Assembly (NCBI GenBank): GCA_036873755.1
Contig: JAVTVY010037113.1
Location: 98,570 to 162,569 of the forward strand
Origin: Hanleya hanleyi
Lineage: Eukaryota > Mollusca > Polyplacophora > Lepidopleurida > Hanleyidae
Direction: 5' to 3'
Length of the DNA: 64,000 bases
Positions within the stretch are counted from its first letter, which is position 1, and each line of letters starts with the position of its first letter. A program made the translations under genes and the position numbers. Shown one piece after another: positions 1 to 12,900 of this stretch. The notes under the pieces are model-generated. The model had not been told where the DNA came from. It worked only from the letters and a program-made list of their open reading frames with translations, and ran no database searches.

Positions 1-514
1 TTGTCCCGGTGCCAAAGATATTCTCCAAAACCTAATTTGTAAGAACGGTTTTCATTGGTTAAAGTACACTACATACCGGAAACGTTTGCCAGTGGAGATT
101 TGCACGTGTTGGTGTAGATGTTGGAATACACGCGGCCCAAATAAAAAATCTGATTGGACGATCACAACCGGAACTGTTATCCTTTTAACCGGAAACCTTT
201 AAAAGACCGAATTTTTCTTTTGACAGGAAACGTCTGAAGTCGTGAATTTACAACTGGAAACGTTTGCTTTTTATCAGGAAAATGTCAGTTCATAACATCT
301 GATTGGTTGGTTCAAGTTTAAACGTTTAAACTTTTTAAAGCTTTACAATTTTTAAACGTTTAAAGTTAAAATGTTTAAAGGATGCGTTTATGGCGCGAAC
401 GGCTCTTCATATACCTTGTCACAGGATGTAACTTGTGATTGCGTTTTAGCCACATACATTCGTGCCTGATACCACCTGTGCCTAACTTCAAATTAAATAT
501 ATAATTGTGCGTTT
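1..514. other. No gene seen; short AACGTT-rich repeats
   Basis: No supported exon. The stretch holds scattered GGAAACGTTTG-like words and a palindromic run of AAACGTTTAAA motifs around 315-380. It is presumably intron of DHX37 or repeat margin. Confidence 0.5.
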
Positions 515-1320
515 ATAGAGGGGGGGCATATAGCGATCGCTTTGTCCGTCTGTCCGTCTGTCGTACCGTCTGTCGGTCCATCTGTCCGTCCGAATTTCTT
601 GTCCACGCGATATCTCGGTTAATATTTGATGGACAGGATTGAAACTTGCATGGAATGTGGCCAGTGCCTCGTAGTTGTGCAGCGTAGAGTTTTTCCCAAT
701 TTCCGGTATAATTGTCAAGAGTTATGGCCCTTTATCTGAAATCTCTGTGAATGGGACTTGTCCGGGCTGGATCTTGGTTAATATTGTATGGACTAGTATG
801 AAATTGCATGATATGTGGTCAGTGCCCCACAGTTGTGCAGCGTAAAGTTTCTCGTCATTTCGCTTATATTTTCAAGAGTTATGGCCCTTTGTCCGGGCTG
901 GATCTTGGTTAATATTGTATGGACAATTTTGAAATTTGCAGGATATGTGGTCAGTGCCCTATAGTTGTGCAGCGTGAAGTTTCTCCATGTTTTGCATATA
1001 TTTTCAAGAGTTATGGCCCTTTGTTCTTCAAGTCTTTGTGAATTGGTACTTGTCCGGGCTGGATCTCGGTTAATATTGTATGGACAAGTATGGAATTTGC
1101 AGGATATGTGGTAAGTGCCCTGTAGTTTTGCAGCGTGAAGTTTCTCCGCGTTTCGCGTATATTTTCAAGAGTTATGGCCCTTTGTTCTTGAATGCTTTGT
1201 GAATTGGGACTTGTCTGGGCTGGATCTCGGTTAATTTTGTATGGACAAGTATGGAATTTGCATGATATGTGGTCAATGTCCCATAGTTGTGCAGCGTGAA
1301 GTTTCTCTGCTTTCGGTTAT
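515..1320 (+). repeat. Long-unit tandem repeat, about 165 bp period (family 1)
   Basis: The array starts with a G-run and GCATATAGCGATCGC followed by TTTGTCCGTCTGTCCGTC. It then has about five degenerate units containing GAGTTATGGCCCTTT, TTGTCCGGGCTGGATC and GTTGTGCAGCGTGAAG. The same family lies in the opposite orientation at 37430-38565 and ends there with the same terminal sequence. No coding potential; probably a non-autonomous mobile repeat. Confidence 0.8.
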
Positions 1321-2660
1321 TGTCCCCCGCTACTTAGTAGGGGGGGGACTTAGAAACACCGGTGTCCGTAATTCCGTAATTCCGTGATTCCGTAATTCCG
1401 TAATTCCGTAAGATTTTCTTGTCCGGACAATAACTCGTGAACGATTCAACCGATCAACTTCAAACTTGGGGTGTGCCTTGACATTGGCGAGAGGACGGTT
1501 GGGATTGTTTTTCAGCAATGTGCGTAATCCAATATGGCCGCCGTCAGCCATTTTGGATTATAAGCAGTACGATCTTAGATTTTCTTGTCCGGACAATAAC
1601 TCGTGAACGATTTAACCGATCAACTTCAAACTTGGTGTGTGCCTTGACATTGGTGAGAGGACGGTTGGGATTGTTTTCAGCAATGTGCGTAATCAAATAT
1701 GGCCGCCGTCAGCCATTTTGGATTATAAGCAGTTCGATCTTAGATTTTCTTGTCCGGACAATAACTCGTGAACGATTTAACCGATCAACTTCAAACTTGG
1801 GGTGTGCCTTGACATTGGTGAGAGGACGGTTGGGATTGTTTTTCAGCAATGTGCGTAATCAAATATGGCCGCCGTCAGCCATTTTGGATTATAAGCAGTT
1901 CGATCTTAGATTTTCTTGTCCGGACAATAACTCGTGAACGATTTAACCGATCAACTTCAAACTTGGGGTATGCCTTGACATTGGTGAGAGGACGGTTGGG
2001 ATTGTTTTTCAGCAATGTGCATAATCTGATATGGCCGCCATCAGCCATATTGGATTATAAGCAATTGGATCTTAGATTTTCTTGTCCGGACAATAACTCA
2101 TGAACGATTTAACCGATCAACTTCAAACTTTGTGTGTGCCTTGACATTGGTGAGGGGACGGTTGTGATTGTTTTTCAGCAATGTGCGTAATCTAATATGG
2201 CCGCCGTCAGCCATATTGGATTATAAGCAGTTGGATCTTGTCCGGACAACAACTCGAGAACGATTCAACTGATCTACTTCAAACTTGGGGAGTGCCTTGA
2301 CATCGGTGAGAGGACGGTTTGGATTTTTTTCAGCGATGTGCATAATCCAATATGGCCACCGTCAGCCATATTGGATTATAAGTAGTTGGATCTTCTTGTC
2401 CGGACAATAACTCGTGAACGATTTAATCGATCAACTTCAAATTTGGGGTGTGCCTTGACATTGGTGAGAGGACAGTTGGGATTGTTTTTCAGCAATGTGC
2501 GTAATCTAATATGGCCACCGTCAGCCATATTGGATTGTAAGCAGTTTGATCTTGTCCGGACAATAGCTGGAGTACGATTCAACTGATCTACTTCAAACTT
2601 GGGGAGTCCCTTGACCTTAATGAGAGGACAGTCATGTATTATGTTTTATGGATGTGCATA
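1321..2660 (+). repeat. Long-unit tandem repeat, about 165 bp period (family 2)
   Basis: About seven units contain CTTGTCCGGACAATAACTCG, CCGATCAACTTCAAACTTGG, TGAGAGGACGGTTGGGATTG and ATATGGCCGCCGTCAGCCAT. The array opens with short runs of ATTCCGTA. Open frames across it are repeat translations and not genes. A diverged, related stretch lies at 3390-3800. Confidence 0.85.
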
Positions 2661-2769
2661 ATCCAATATGGGTGCCATCTGCTGTATTACATTTATGTTA
2701 AGCTCATCAGCGATATCTCCATTTTCAAATCATACCGTTATCAATGATATGAGATATCATCGACCCCAA

Positions 2770-2884
2770 AAAAATCGACCATAGAGGTCCATGGCCCCCG
2801 CAGCAGCAGCGCCAGTTATGGTGGATGTAATCCACCATAACTGGTGCTGCTAGCGGGGGACATGGACCTCTATGGTCGATTTTA
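2770..2884. repeat. Large near-perfect hairpin (57 bp arms)
   Basis: The left arm 2770-2826 (from AAAAATCGACCATAGAGGTC to ATGGTGGAT) is the reverse complement of the right arm about 2829-2884, with very few mismatches and a 2-3 base loop. The bases after the right arm resume a family 1 unit (TTTTCAAGAGTTATGGCCCT), so the hairpin looks inserted into, or fused with, that repeat. Confidence 0.85.
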
Positions 2885-3269
2885 TTTTCAAGAGTTATGG
2901 CCCTTTGTTCATCAAACCTAAGTGAATGGGATATATTTATTTTGTTCAGGCTGGATCTCAGTTCATAACCGATTTGGACTGGGGAAATGGCTATAAAATT
3001 GTTATTATTACTTGTTTGTCGATACTTGGAATATGTATTATGTGAGGCATGCCGAAAAAAGTGACTGAAACAGAATTTTTATAATTATCCAAATTAGGTC
3101 TCCAGTGCACCGACCAATACAGAACAGAACAATGGCGGGGCAGTGTCGGATTAAAGCAGAAGGGGGGACGTACAATGAGATTGCTTCCTTGCTGTATTTC
3201 ATTACAGACTTATCCCCCAATAACCCAGCTACCAGATCTCATTAAAGCCCATAGGCTCTAGTTTTATAT

Positions 3270-3830
3270 GCTCACCAAAAAGGCGGAAATATTATGTGAT
3301 GTCGATTTCCATCTGTCCATCCATCTCTCCGTTTGTGTCCTGTCTATGACAGTTTTCGATCTACATTTGCAATTTCCCCCCCCCCCCCCGCATCTTAGAA
3401 ACATCAGGCTTCCGTAATTCTGTTATTCCGTTACACATTTCTTGTGCGATCAATAACTCAAGAACCATTGGACCGATTGACTTCAAACTTGCAGAGTGTC
3501 TTGACATCGATAAGTGGATGGTTGGGATTGCTTTTCTGTTACCTGCGTAATCCAAGATGGCCGCCATCAGACATCATGGATTTCAACAGTTGGATTTTTA
3601 CACTTTTCTTTACCGACCAATAACCCGAGAACTATTCAACCGATCGACCTCCGACTTGGAAAGTGTCTTGACAGACTGTGAGAGGATGGTTGGGATTGCT
3701 TTTCAAAATTTCAAAGATCAGCAGTTGGATCTTGACACGTTCTTGTCCGACCAATAACTTGAGAACTATTGAACTGATTGACTTCAAACTTAGGGAGTGA
3801 AAGCTGAAATATCTCCGTCTTTGAGTCGGT
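3270..3830 (+). repeat. Diverged long-unit repeat with AAAAAGGCGGA head
   Basis: It begins CACCAAAAAGGCGGAAATAT with a TCCGTTTGTGTCC stretch, like the head of the element at 59068. It then carries two to three diverged units with GAACCATTGGACCGATTGAC and CTTGACATCGATAAG, related to family 2. No gene is seen in it. Confidence 0.65.
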
Positions 3831-3942
3831 GAGTTAATATGTGAGAATTTAGGGTGCATAGGTAGCTTACAAAGCAGTGAAAGTAGCTAGGGCAGCTGGT
3901 ACTGGAGCATTGATATTTTGACAACTTTAATTGATGTTTCAG

Positions 3943-6900
3943 GGTCATTCACTGTTGCTGGGTGACTTGATGGTGATGCTGAAGGCTGTAGGCTCATGTG
4001 AATATGAGAGCAGCTCTCCAGCTTTCTGTGATAAACATGGGATCCGATATAAGGCTATGAAGGAAATCAGGAAACTACGAATACAACTGACCAATGCAGG
4101 TACACAATACACAGATATCACATGAATCAACTGTATTATGTTTAAAGATTATTTTCTGAGACTACCCAGTATAGTATTTATATTTATTGCTCAAATCTAC
4201 ACCTGCTATTGTTATTACCATTATCCTCCTTTGGAAATCCTGCTGTAGACTAAAAGTTCTCTCCCCTCTGGAGCCTCGGCCAATAGGTTACACTGTGCCT
4301 GCGCCCAATACGCACTTCCCAATTTCTCTTTTCTTCCTACAGCCACATCGTGTGGATGTCTTTTGAGAGAGCTCTGCTAGATTAGATTTTGTCTATATTG
4401 TGATAGGGAATTGAGTCTAGATTAAGCTGTATACATCGTAAAACAATATCTAAAGACACGGGAATATCTAAACGCTGCGAATCTTGCAGGCGGTCTTGGT
4501 CTCAATTAGATTCACATTCACTGTGTTTTTCTCTTGCAAACTATATGTGTTATCGTAAGCTAAGTGCTTGCAATGTAACAACAACAACAAGTATTTCTTG
4601 AAATGATACAAGCCTGGTGTAACTACACACAGGCATGAATTTTTGTTACAGGCCGCTGGGGACTTGAGTTTGACACTCTACGACAGACAAACAGTCGAGA
4701 GTGTGCTCAGATCTGACAGGGGAATTCAATGTAGACATCCCTGTAAGCCCGTCTCCATTGTCCACGGCTATTTCAGCCCAGCAGTACAGCCAGGCAGGCC
4801 AAGAACTGGTTTAGCGAGTCTTTACCTAAGGTTGGGTGCTATGCAATGGTCTTTCACTGATTCTCGGACAAAGGGAAGAAGACAAAAGAAGTTGACCTAT
4901 TGTACAGACCAGCCTTTTGCTGTTGGGAGAGGACAAAGATCCGTTTTCCCCAACCTACAACGGACCTTGACCTTCAATGCAGTCAAGATGGATGCCAAAT
5001 CATCTGTTGGAATGTGGTTTGGGGACGATTTTATTGTCGTTTACACTTGGATTTACGCTAACAATGACTGGGAATCATCGTCTTGAGTCTTCAAGTTTCC
5101 GTTGGGAAGTATACTTGCTAATTTTTAACGATAACATAATGGCTATCATGAATTCTTTCCACCATTTACTTCGTTTTTATTGTGTTGTTGTTGTTGTTGC
5201 TCGTGTCATCACGTAAGGTGCAGATTTATATCAACACTTTTTATACGCACGTTGCACACAGTTGAATGTGCCTAATTGCTCTCTTGATAAATAAATGTTA
5301 TCATTTTATTCATTTATAAAAATCACGTCTATGAGAATTTGTGCGTATTTTTGGTACACAATTTTCCAAGAAATATTTCCCGTTTCTATTACGAAGAAAC
5401 TTAGAGATATGTTGGTCGCTGAGAGTAAACCATGCACTCGAAGTACAGGCTTTCATATATTGAAATCATAATGGTTCTTTAAATCAGTTACGATTTCTTA
5501 GACCTATATTTGAAATTAATCTTAGTATTAAATTAATTTCTTTTTTACTGAGAAATTATGAACAGATCTGATGTGGGTTTATTTTCCCTGGAAGACAATC
5601 AAAATACTCTCGTCTGAGACGACATTACTAGTGTTACGTAGATCTTCCCTAGCATGATGCCTGCAAAGGTCTTATTCGAGGTTATATCGACTTCAGCAGA
5701 CTTGTTTAATAATAATAATAATAATAATAATACTTTATTTAACGAGGTGAAATCATTTGGTACAAGTACCAATCTTCCTTGAAACCCTCGACGAAGTCCA
5801 CACTCACACACAACATGCACACAGACTTACAATATAAACAAAATAATAAGATCGAACAGCTCTGTCATGTGAACAACTATTAGAGACACACTCTATGAGC
5901 GATGCCGGAATCATACATTGGAAAAAATCCAAGTTTCCATTCGTCTCTTGAAAATATTTAAATTATTTGACAGTTTAATATTTAGGGGCAACTGGTTCCA
6001 GAGAGTCACGCCAGAATATTGAAGTGAGCGCTTGAAAGATTCGGTCCTGGGTTTGGGTATAATCAGATTTTTTGATGATGTAGAACGTAATTGTTTTTGA
6101 AGTACAGAGGCAGTTGAAATGAAATTTTGAGACAAATATTCAGGTGCTAAGTCATTCAAACATTTAAACATCAAGATTGATTTATGGAACTTTATCCTTA
6201 CGTTCAAGACAAAGATCGAGTCTGGAGTTATGCAATCGTCGGTCACTGGTTTGGCACTGCTTAGGAACACAGTACCCAGGCTACTGTCCAGTGGTATACG
6301 TTTAGAGCTATCACTCCAATGAAGACCGAATAATAGTCCTGTCTTCTCAGCGGACATCCGACCTGGAGACGTCCTCTATTTAGCCACAGTCCAGTACAAT
6401 CGTCCCTATGGACTACGGCTTCATTCATTCATAGACTGCTACTGGTCTTCATCTACAGTCTTGTACTTTACTTCGACGGACTTCGACTTCACCCTTGATT
6501 ATCTTTGCCATCCCTCTTTTACTTTCTTCGTCCAAAACAGCCCTTTGGTCTACAGCATTGTAAAATTAAATTAATTTCTTTTATTGAGAGATTAAAAATA
6601 AAAACTAAAATTAAAAATTATCTGCATAATGTTTACTGTCATAATTAACTGGATGATCATTTTATACTTTTGTGATTTACATCGACCTATGTTTCTTTAA
6701 CTCGGTCGGCTTCACTACATCTTGTCGTTTGGAACGATAGACTCTACTACACTATGTGCTATGGTTTCATCTGAGCCTCGACGATGTTTTCAAATCTTGA
6801 TCGTCGTTTGTCATCCGCATCATTAGTGCTCCTGTTCGGAAGTTATCACCTTCACGGTTCATACCCTACGTAAGTATGATCACGGGACAATCAAGTCTGG

Positions 6901-9900
6901 GATAACAACGTATCGAGATCTGTGCACCTGCCAACGACTCAGGACCCAGACAGTAGTTCCTACATGAAGTATTGACCTCCGTTCACGGACATCAACACTG
7001 GAGTATGGATGCGTTACATTTGCGGATAGATGGCATACTACTACCTTCGTGTCGGAGATGTCCGAGCTTACAAGTTTGGTGCTCTGTCTCCGTTATGGTT
7101 TTCCATGTTTACTTCTTCCAGACAAACCTCCTGTACTGGACTGTCATTGGATCAAGTATGAAGTTTTCCCAATCACTCACCCTTACCCTTCGCATGGATA
7201 GAGTTGTCAGGTTTGGATCTCTTTTCCTTAACCATCTGGTAGTCGGTGACCGTTTACAGCTGGGAGTTTTTGGTACCTGTCGCCACCACCTCTTGACATG
7301 ATGACGTCGGTTCCATCTATATCTCTCGGGATTGGTGAACCCCATCGATTTACTAGACGCAGATCTTCACATACCCATTCATCCTCGTCGCTTCCTATGC
7401 TTACCATCGCCGGTCGACGATTCGTATGGCAGGTTCTCCCTTTCGGAGTCAACATCGCATCATGATTTTTCATCCATATCTCAAAATCAATCAGGTGTCG
7501 ATTCCTGCATCTATGGGTATTCATATCGAGGTATACACAGTCGACATCTTGGCTTTTTCCCTCACCCTCAGAAGTCAGAGTTGCTACCAGCGCAATGTCG
7601 TCACTTCATCGGGGCTGTCTTTGACTCAGTCCATAAGTTGGCACGACCTCTAGAAGACCGGTGGACCAAGCTTCAGACGATGGTTCCAAGTTTTTGCTTT
7701 CACCTTCACAGCCCCTCAAGCTTTGGCAGTCTTTTACGTTGACTCACATCCACTCAAGACCTCACTCACTATGGTCGTCTCCAAGTTTGGCCTCTGCATT
7801 ACCACCTGCAGGGATATCTTCAAATGTCATTCCTCAACCCATGGTCCGGTATTGACGTCTCTACATCCACATCTGATTTGGTGGCAGTCGCGTTACAATG
7901 TCATGCGGGGAGTACCCTTTGTACCGCCAGCTCCACTACACCATCTCTACACCAATGCGTCCGAGACAAGTTGGGGAGCCCATCTAGACGACCTAGAGAT
8001 GTCCGACAGATGTCGACATCGGATGCCAAACTTCATATCAACCTCTTGGAAATGAAAGCTGTCATCTGTGCAGTCCAGCATTGGAGTCATCTACTGGTGA
8101 ATTCGTCTCGTCTCATCGCAACAGACAATTCAACCGTCATTGCTCATATCAACAAGATGGGTACCACCGGATCCTACCCAACATTCCATCTGGTTTGGAC
8201 CCGCTTCGACTGGGCTCTGCAACATCACTGCCACATGCGTGCTTGTCATGTTCCAGATTGGCTCAATGTATTAGCAGATCGCCTGTCTCGCCCTGAAACT
8301 GTGCTACAGACCGAATGACAACTGCATCCAGAGGTCTTCCAACACATCATCAGCATCTGGAAAAACACTCTGATCGACCTGTTTGTGACGAGGAACAATG
8401 CACAGCATTCCCTATTCGTCAGTCCGGTTCTGGACCCTCAAGCCTATGCCATCGATGCCCTATCGATCAACTGGGACAACTTCCTTGCGTACGCCTACCC
8501 ACCCATTGCCTTTCTGCACGAAGTACTACAGAAGATTGTTCAACATGACTGCATCATTCTTCTCGTTGTTCAGTGGTGGCCTCGTCGACCGTGGTTTCCG
8601 GCCCTGATCCCTCTACTCACCGCCTCTCCACGTCGCCTACCAGTGTGGGCCAACCTGTTAAGCCAATCCTGCGGGATACTCCATCACAACCCTCAGTGGC
8701 TCAACCTATACGTCTGCAGATTATCCAGAGTACCCTCACAGACCAAGGATTTTCAGCTGATGTTGCAGAGACGATGGTTTCATCCAACCGATCTTCCACA
8801 TCACAGCTCCAGTCTAAGTGAAGATATTTTGTCTCATGGTGTCGACGTCGAGGCTCTGATTCCGACACTGCCTCTCTTCCTATAGTTGCGGACTTTCCTC
8901 TTCACCTGCACCGAGATAAGAAGTTCAAAAGCAACACTATTGAAGGGTACCGATCAGCCTTGACTTGGGTTCTACGTTTATCTGCTGGCATTGACATTAG
9001 CCTGGGTCCCAATATCTCTGCTCTTCTACATGCCTGTGCATTACAGTCACGTCGTTCCCGACAACTATTACCGAAGTGGGACATTGGTGTGGTTCTCAGC
9101 GCATTACTTCGCCCACCCTTTGAACCATTACAGTCAGCCTCTATGAAAGCTGTTTCCTACAAGACTGCCTTCCTAGCGGCCTTCGCCCTGGCATCTAGAG
9201 TATCCGAGCTTCATGCCTTGGAAAGGAAATCGATGACTTGGACGGCAGATTGGGCACGCATATCCTTCCGCTCTGTTCCTGAGTTCATCGCCAAGAATGA
9301 GACTGTACGGCAAGGACCTTGTGCTCAACGTCTGTATTCCATCCCTGCATTATCAGATTTTGTTCAAGGACTGGATAACGACATCTTACTGTGTCCAGTA
9401 CGAGCAATACGTCACTACCTCAGCCGTACCGATCCTATCAGAGGTTCTCGTCGACTGCTGCTGCAGTGTAACCTATTGGCTGAGGCTCCAGAGGGGTGAG
9501 AACTTTTAGTCTACAGCAGGATCTCCAAAGGAGGATTATGGCAATAACAATAGCAGGTTTGATTTGATAATAAATACCAACATTGTTTATAAATGTTTAA
9601 TATTTAGAGTAACCAAGGAATGTAGAATCTAAGTCCTTCCCAAATTAGAGTATTGAATGGATTTGAAGCTGTATTGTGCAGGTGCTCAATGTTATACTCT
9701 GACAAATTTCTATCAATGATGTATGTTTGTAATGAATTATTGGTAATATCTGTTCTATATATGTTGACAGTTAATGGTGTGATACTTGACACAAATTTGT
9801 GTGTGGACCCTAAGATGTCCCCTCCTAATGACCTCCAGGCCAAGTTATTGCGACAGATTGTTTTAGCTGGACTGGCCGATCATGTGGCCAGGTGGGTAAA

Positions 9901-12900
9901 ATATTACAATCCCAGAATCCATAAGGTTATTTAACTTTAATATATTTAAGCAGCTGTACCATTTCTAAGTACAATGACCAAACAATAACTGTGGAGGACA
10001 ATATTCTGACTGCCATGACAATTCATTTTATAATCAATAATCAACACCAATGTCATTTAGAAAGTGGACGGGTATTAAATATCAATAAATGAGACTGACA
10101 CAGAAACTATGGTACTAGCGGTCCCTGTGCAGGAATGAAATCCACGTCAGGGTCCCTGATCAATTGTAGTAAATGCAAATTTACTTTGTGTGGGTCTGAT
10201 TTCTGCTTGGAGATATGACACTAGTATTTGTGCTTTAAACAATTATATTTAATGATTTCCATCACATAGGTGATCAATCATACAATAATTATATCGGGTT
10301 AAAATTTCCATATTTTTGTGTCATTGTAACAGGAGATACTCCGATCCTCCGCCTGGGTCAGATGAGAAAAGAAAGGCTCTAAAACATGCCTATGAGGTAA
10401 ATAATCGGGTAATGCAGGTACTCGAGGGATAAACAATGATAGTTACTCTTTATACATGGATTATAGAGATTGTAGACTGGACAGTAGTCTGCCCTCTTCA
10501 TGATCATTGGATATGCTGTAATAGAATCCATCAGGAATAATACCGATTCTAATATTCTTAATTGATGAACTAAATTCAGGATATGTCAATACCAGTCTGA
10601 TATACTTATTAATAACAAGTTGAATTCTTGTCTAAAATTATTTAACATGTGTAACATTCCAGTGTTGTGTTCTTTGTCAGTGTACAGAGTTTTTCTTGCA
10701 TTTCACTTTTCCACATGTTCAGTGTACAGAGTTGTTTTGTATTCCCCTTGTCATTAACATAGTTGTATTGTATTTTCCTTGTCAGTGTAGAGAGTTGTTC
10801 TTGTATATTCCACGTCAGTGTAAAGATTCGTTTTGTGTTTTCTTCGTCAGTGTACAGAGTTTTTCTTGAATTTCCCTTTTCGGCTTGTTCAGTGTACAGA
10901 GTTGTTTTGCATTCCCTTGTCAGTAACATAGTTATATTGTATTTTCCTTGTCAGTATAGACAGTTTTTCTTGTGTATTCCATGTCAGTGTACAGAGTTAG
11001 ATGAACCAGTGTTTATCCATCCAACCTCAGTATTGTACAGACAAAAGGCTGAGTTTGTCGTCTATCAACACATTCAAGAAACCTCCAAAGTTTACATGAA
11101 AGGTAGCTCCAGTAAACCTGAATCAATAATTATATGCAAAGTTTGAAATAATATATGAGATTCTGTATATTGACCATAGGCAGAGCTTAACATCGTCCCC
11201 TTTGCATGCAGAGGATCTCAATAGCTGGAAGTTCAATATTTCTTCGAAGAAGAGATACAAATTGTGACACAAGTTTGGGGTTCCTGTCTGCTCAGAGCGG
11301 ATTTATTCTCTAATAATCCATATCGAATTCTCTTTCTAATCGAAGACTTGGAATATTTCAACTTGCCTGCTTATATTCAAATATTTTTACTCTAGTCTAA
11401 TTTATATGTAACAAATGATGGGGTGCATTAGCCATTTACTATTCCATCTGTTTTAGTTTTATCTTTGACCAGATGTGTGAGTATGTATATGATACAATGG
11501 TATTGTAGGTGTCACAGCAGTAGAAGCCGTGTGGCTGCCGGTATTTGCTCCATCACACTGTTCCTTCTCTAAACCACTGGATGACCCACCACCATGCTAC
11601 AGTGAGGCCAAATGTCAACTTGTGTGTCATATGACCTCCACTTATGGTAAAACTAACTGATGTCTTGTATGTTTGAAATAAGCCTAGAGTATATCTCATA
11701 TATTTCCTATACTGGAGCAAGTTTGAATATGGATTATTTGCTCCTCAGGAATTGTTCACGAGTCATGTGTTGGACAGTGTCAAGTTGAAAGCCTTAACAT
11801 CCTGGACTCTTGGCTTGTTCCAAGTTGTACGGAGTGGCAAACTAATTTTGGCCTGTACAGATTTCCTCCAGGTAGATTTGAAAATCCTAGCAGTGGGCTT
11901 GATCATTGCCATATTTGCTTTCATATAAGATTTACAATTCTCAAAGATAAAAGTTACCTATTATTATTTTAATTTTCTTTGTATCTTATATAGGACGCTG
12001 TAGCTGGAGTGTCCCTGCAGTGGAGTTGATCTACCCAGCTGGACTGGACCGATACAAATGGTTTGCTAGGTACCTGCTGGAGGGAGATGTCATCCCTAGA
12101 CTTCAAGAATTCCGTCCCCATCTTCTGTCTGTACCCTCAGTCATGGTCAAGTCATGGGCCAAGTAAGTCCCTCTCTCTTGTCTACTATTAAAGTCACTGG
12201 CCAAGTAAATCCCCTTCTCTTGTCTGCCAAGTGATGTCATCATCTCTTGTCTGCCAAATGCCATGTCATCGACCAAGAGAGTCCCCATCTCTTGCCTGCC
12301 ATGTAATTTGCTCATCTCGTCTGCCAGGTCACGAGCCAAGAAAGTCCCTATCTCTTGTCTGCCAAGTCAAGGTCAATGAAGTCTCAATCTCTTGTCTGCC
12401 ATGTCATGGGTCAAGTAAGTCCCTATCTCTTGTCTGCCAAGTCAAGGTCAATGAAATCTTCATCTCTTGTCTGCCATGTCATGGGCCAAGTAAGTCCCTA
12501 TCTCTTGTTTGCCAAGTCAAGGCCAATGAAGTCTCAATCGCCTGTCTGCCATGTCATGGGCCAAGTAAGTCCCTATTTCTTGTTTGCCAAGTCAAGGCCA
12601 ATGAAGTTCCAATCAATTGTCTGCCAAGTCATAGTCAAGTAAGTCCCTATCTCTTGAAGTCCCAATATCTTGCCTGCCAAGTCCTCTTGTCTGCCAAGTC
12701 ATCAGTCAGTGAAGTCTTCATCTCTTGTCTGCCAAGTCAAGGCTAATGAAGTATCTTGTCTGCCAAGTCAAGGCCAATGAAGTCTTCATCTCTTGTCTGC
12801 CAAGTCATGGACCAAGTAAGCCCCCATCTCTTGTCTGCCAAGTCAAGGACAATGAAGTCCCAATCTCTTGTCTGCCAGGTCATGGGCCAAGTAAATCCCT

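Larger units (their letters stand above)
4199..9557 (+). mobile_element. DIRS-like tyrosine-recombinase retrotransposon, defective
   Basis: The element is bounded by inverted terminal repeats of about 95 bp: 4199-4293 is the reverse complement of about 9464-9557 (ACCTGCTATTGTTATTACC against GGCAATAACAATAGCAGGT). Inside, on the + strand, are the remains of a DIRS-type reverse transcriptase/RNase H followed by a tyrosine recombinase, the order expected of DIRS1-like elements. It lies wholly in the DHX37 intron between 4099 and 9771 in the same sense. It is dead: the RT is frameshifted, the recombinase has a nonsense codon and lacks its C-terminal part, and a LINE fragment sits inside. DIRS elements integrate by recombinase and leave no target duplication, and none was seen. 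Confidence 0.85.

Noticed and set aside
1518..2586. Open frames of 66-139 codons
   Set aside because: Translations of the 165-bp family 2 repeat; all share the same repeated residues and have no start or splice context.
11748..11871. Open stretch followed by CAG|GTAGAT that looks like an exon
   Set aside because: DHX37 homology runs straight from ...HMTSTY (exon 11509-11646) to [11 protein letters not shown] (exon 11994) in compatible phase, so an extra exon would break the conserved sequence.
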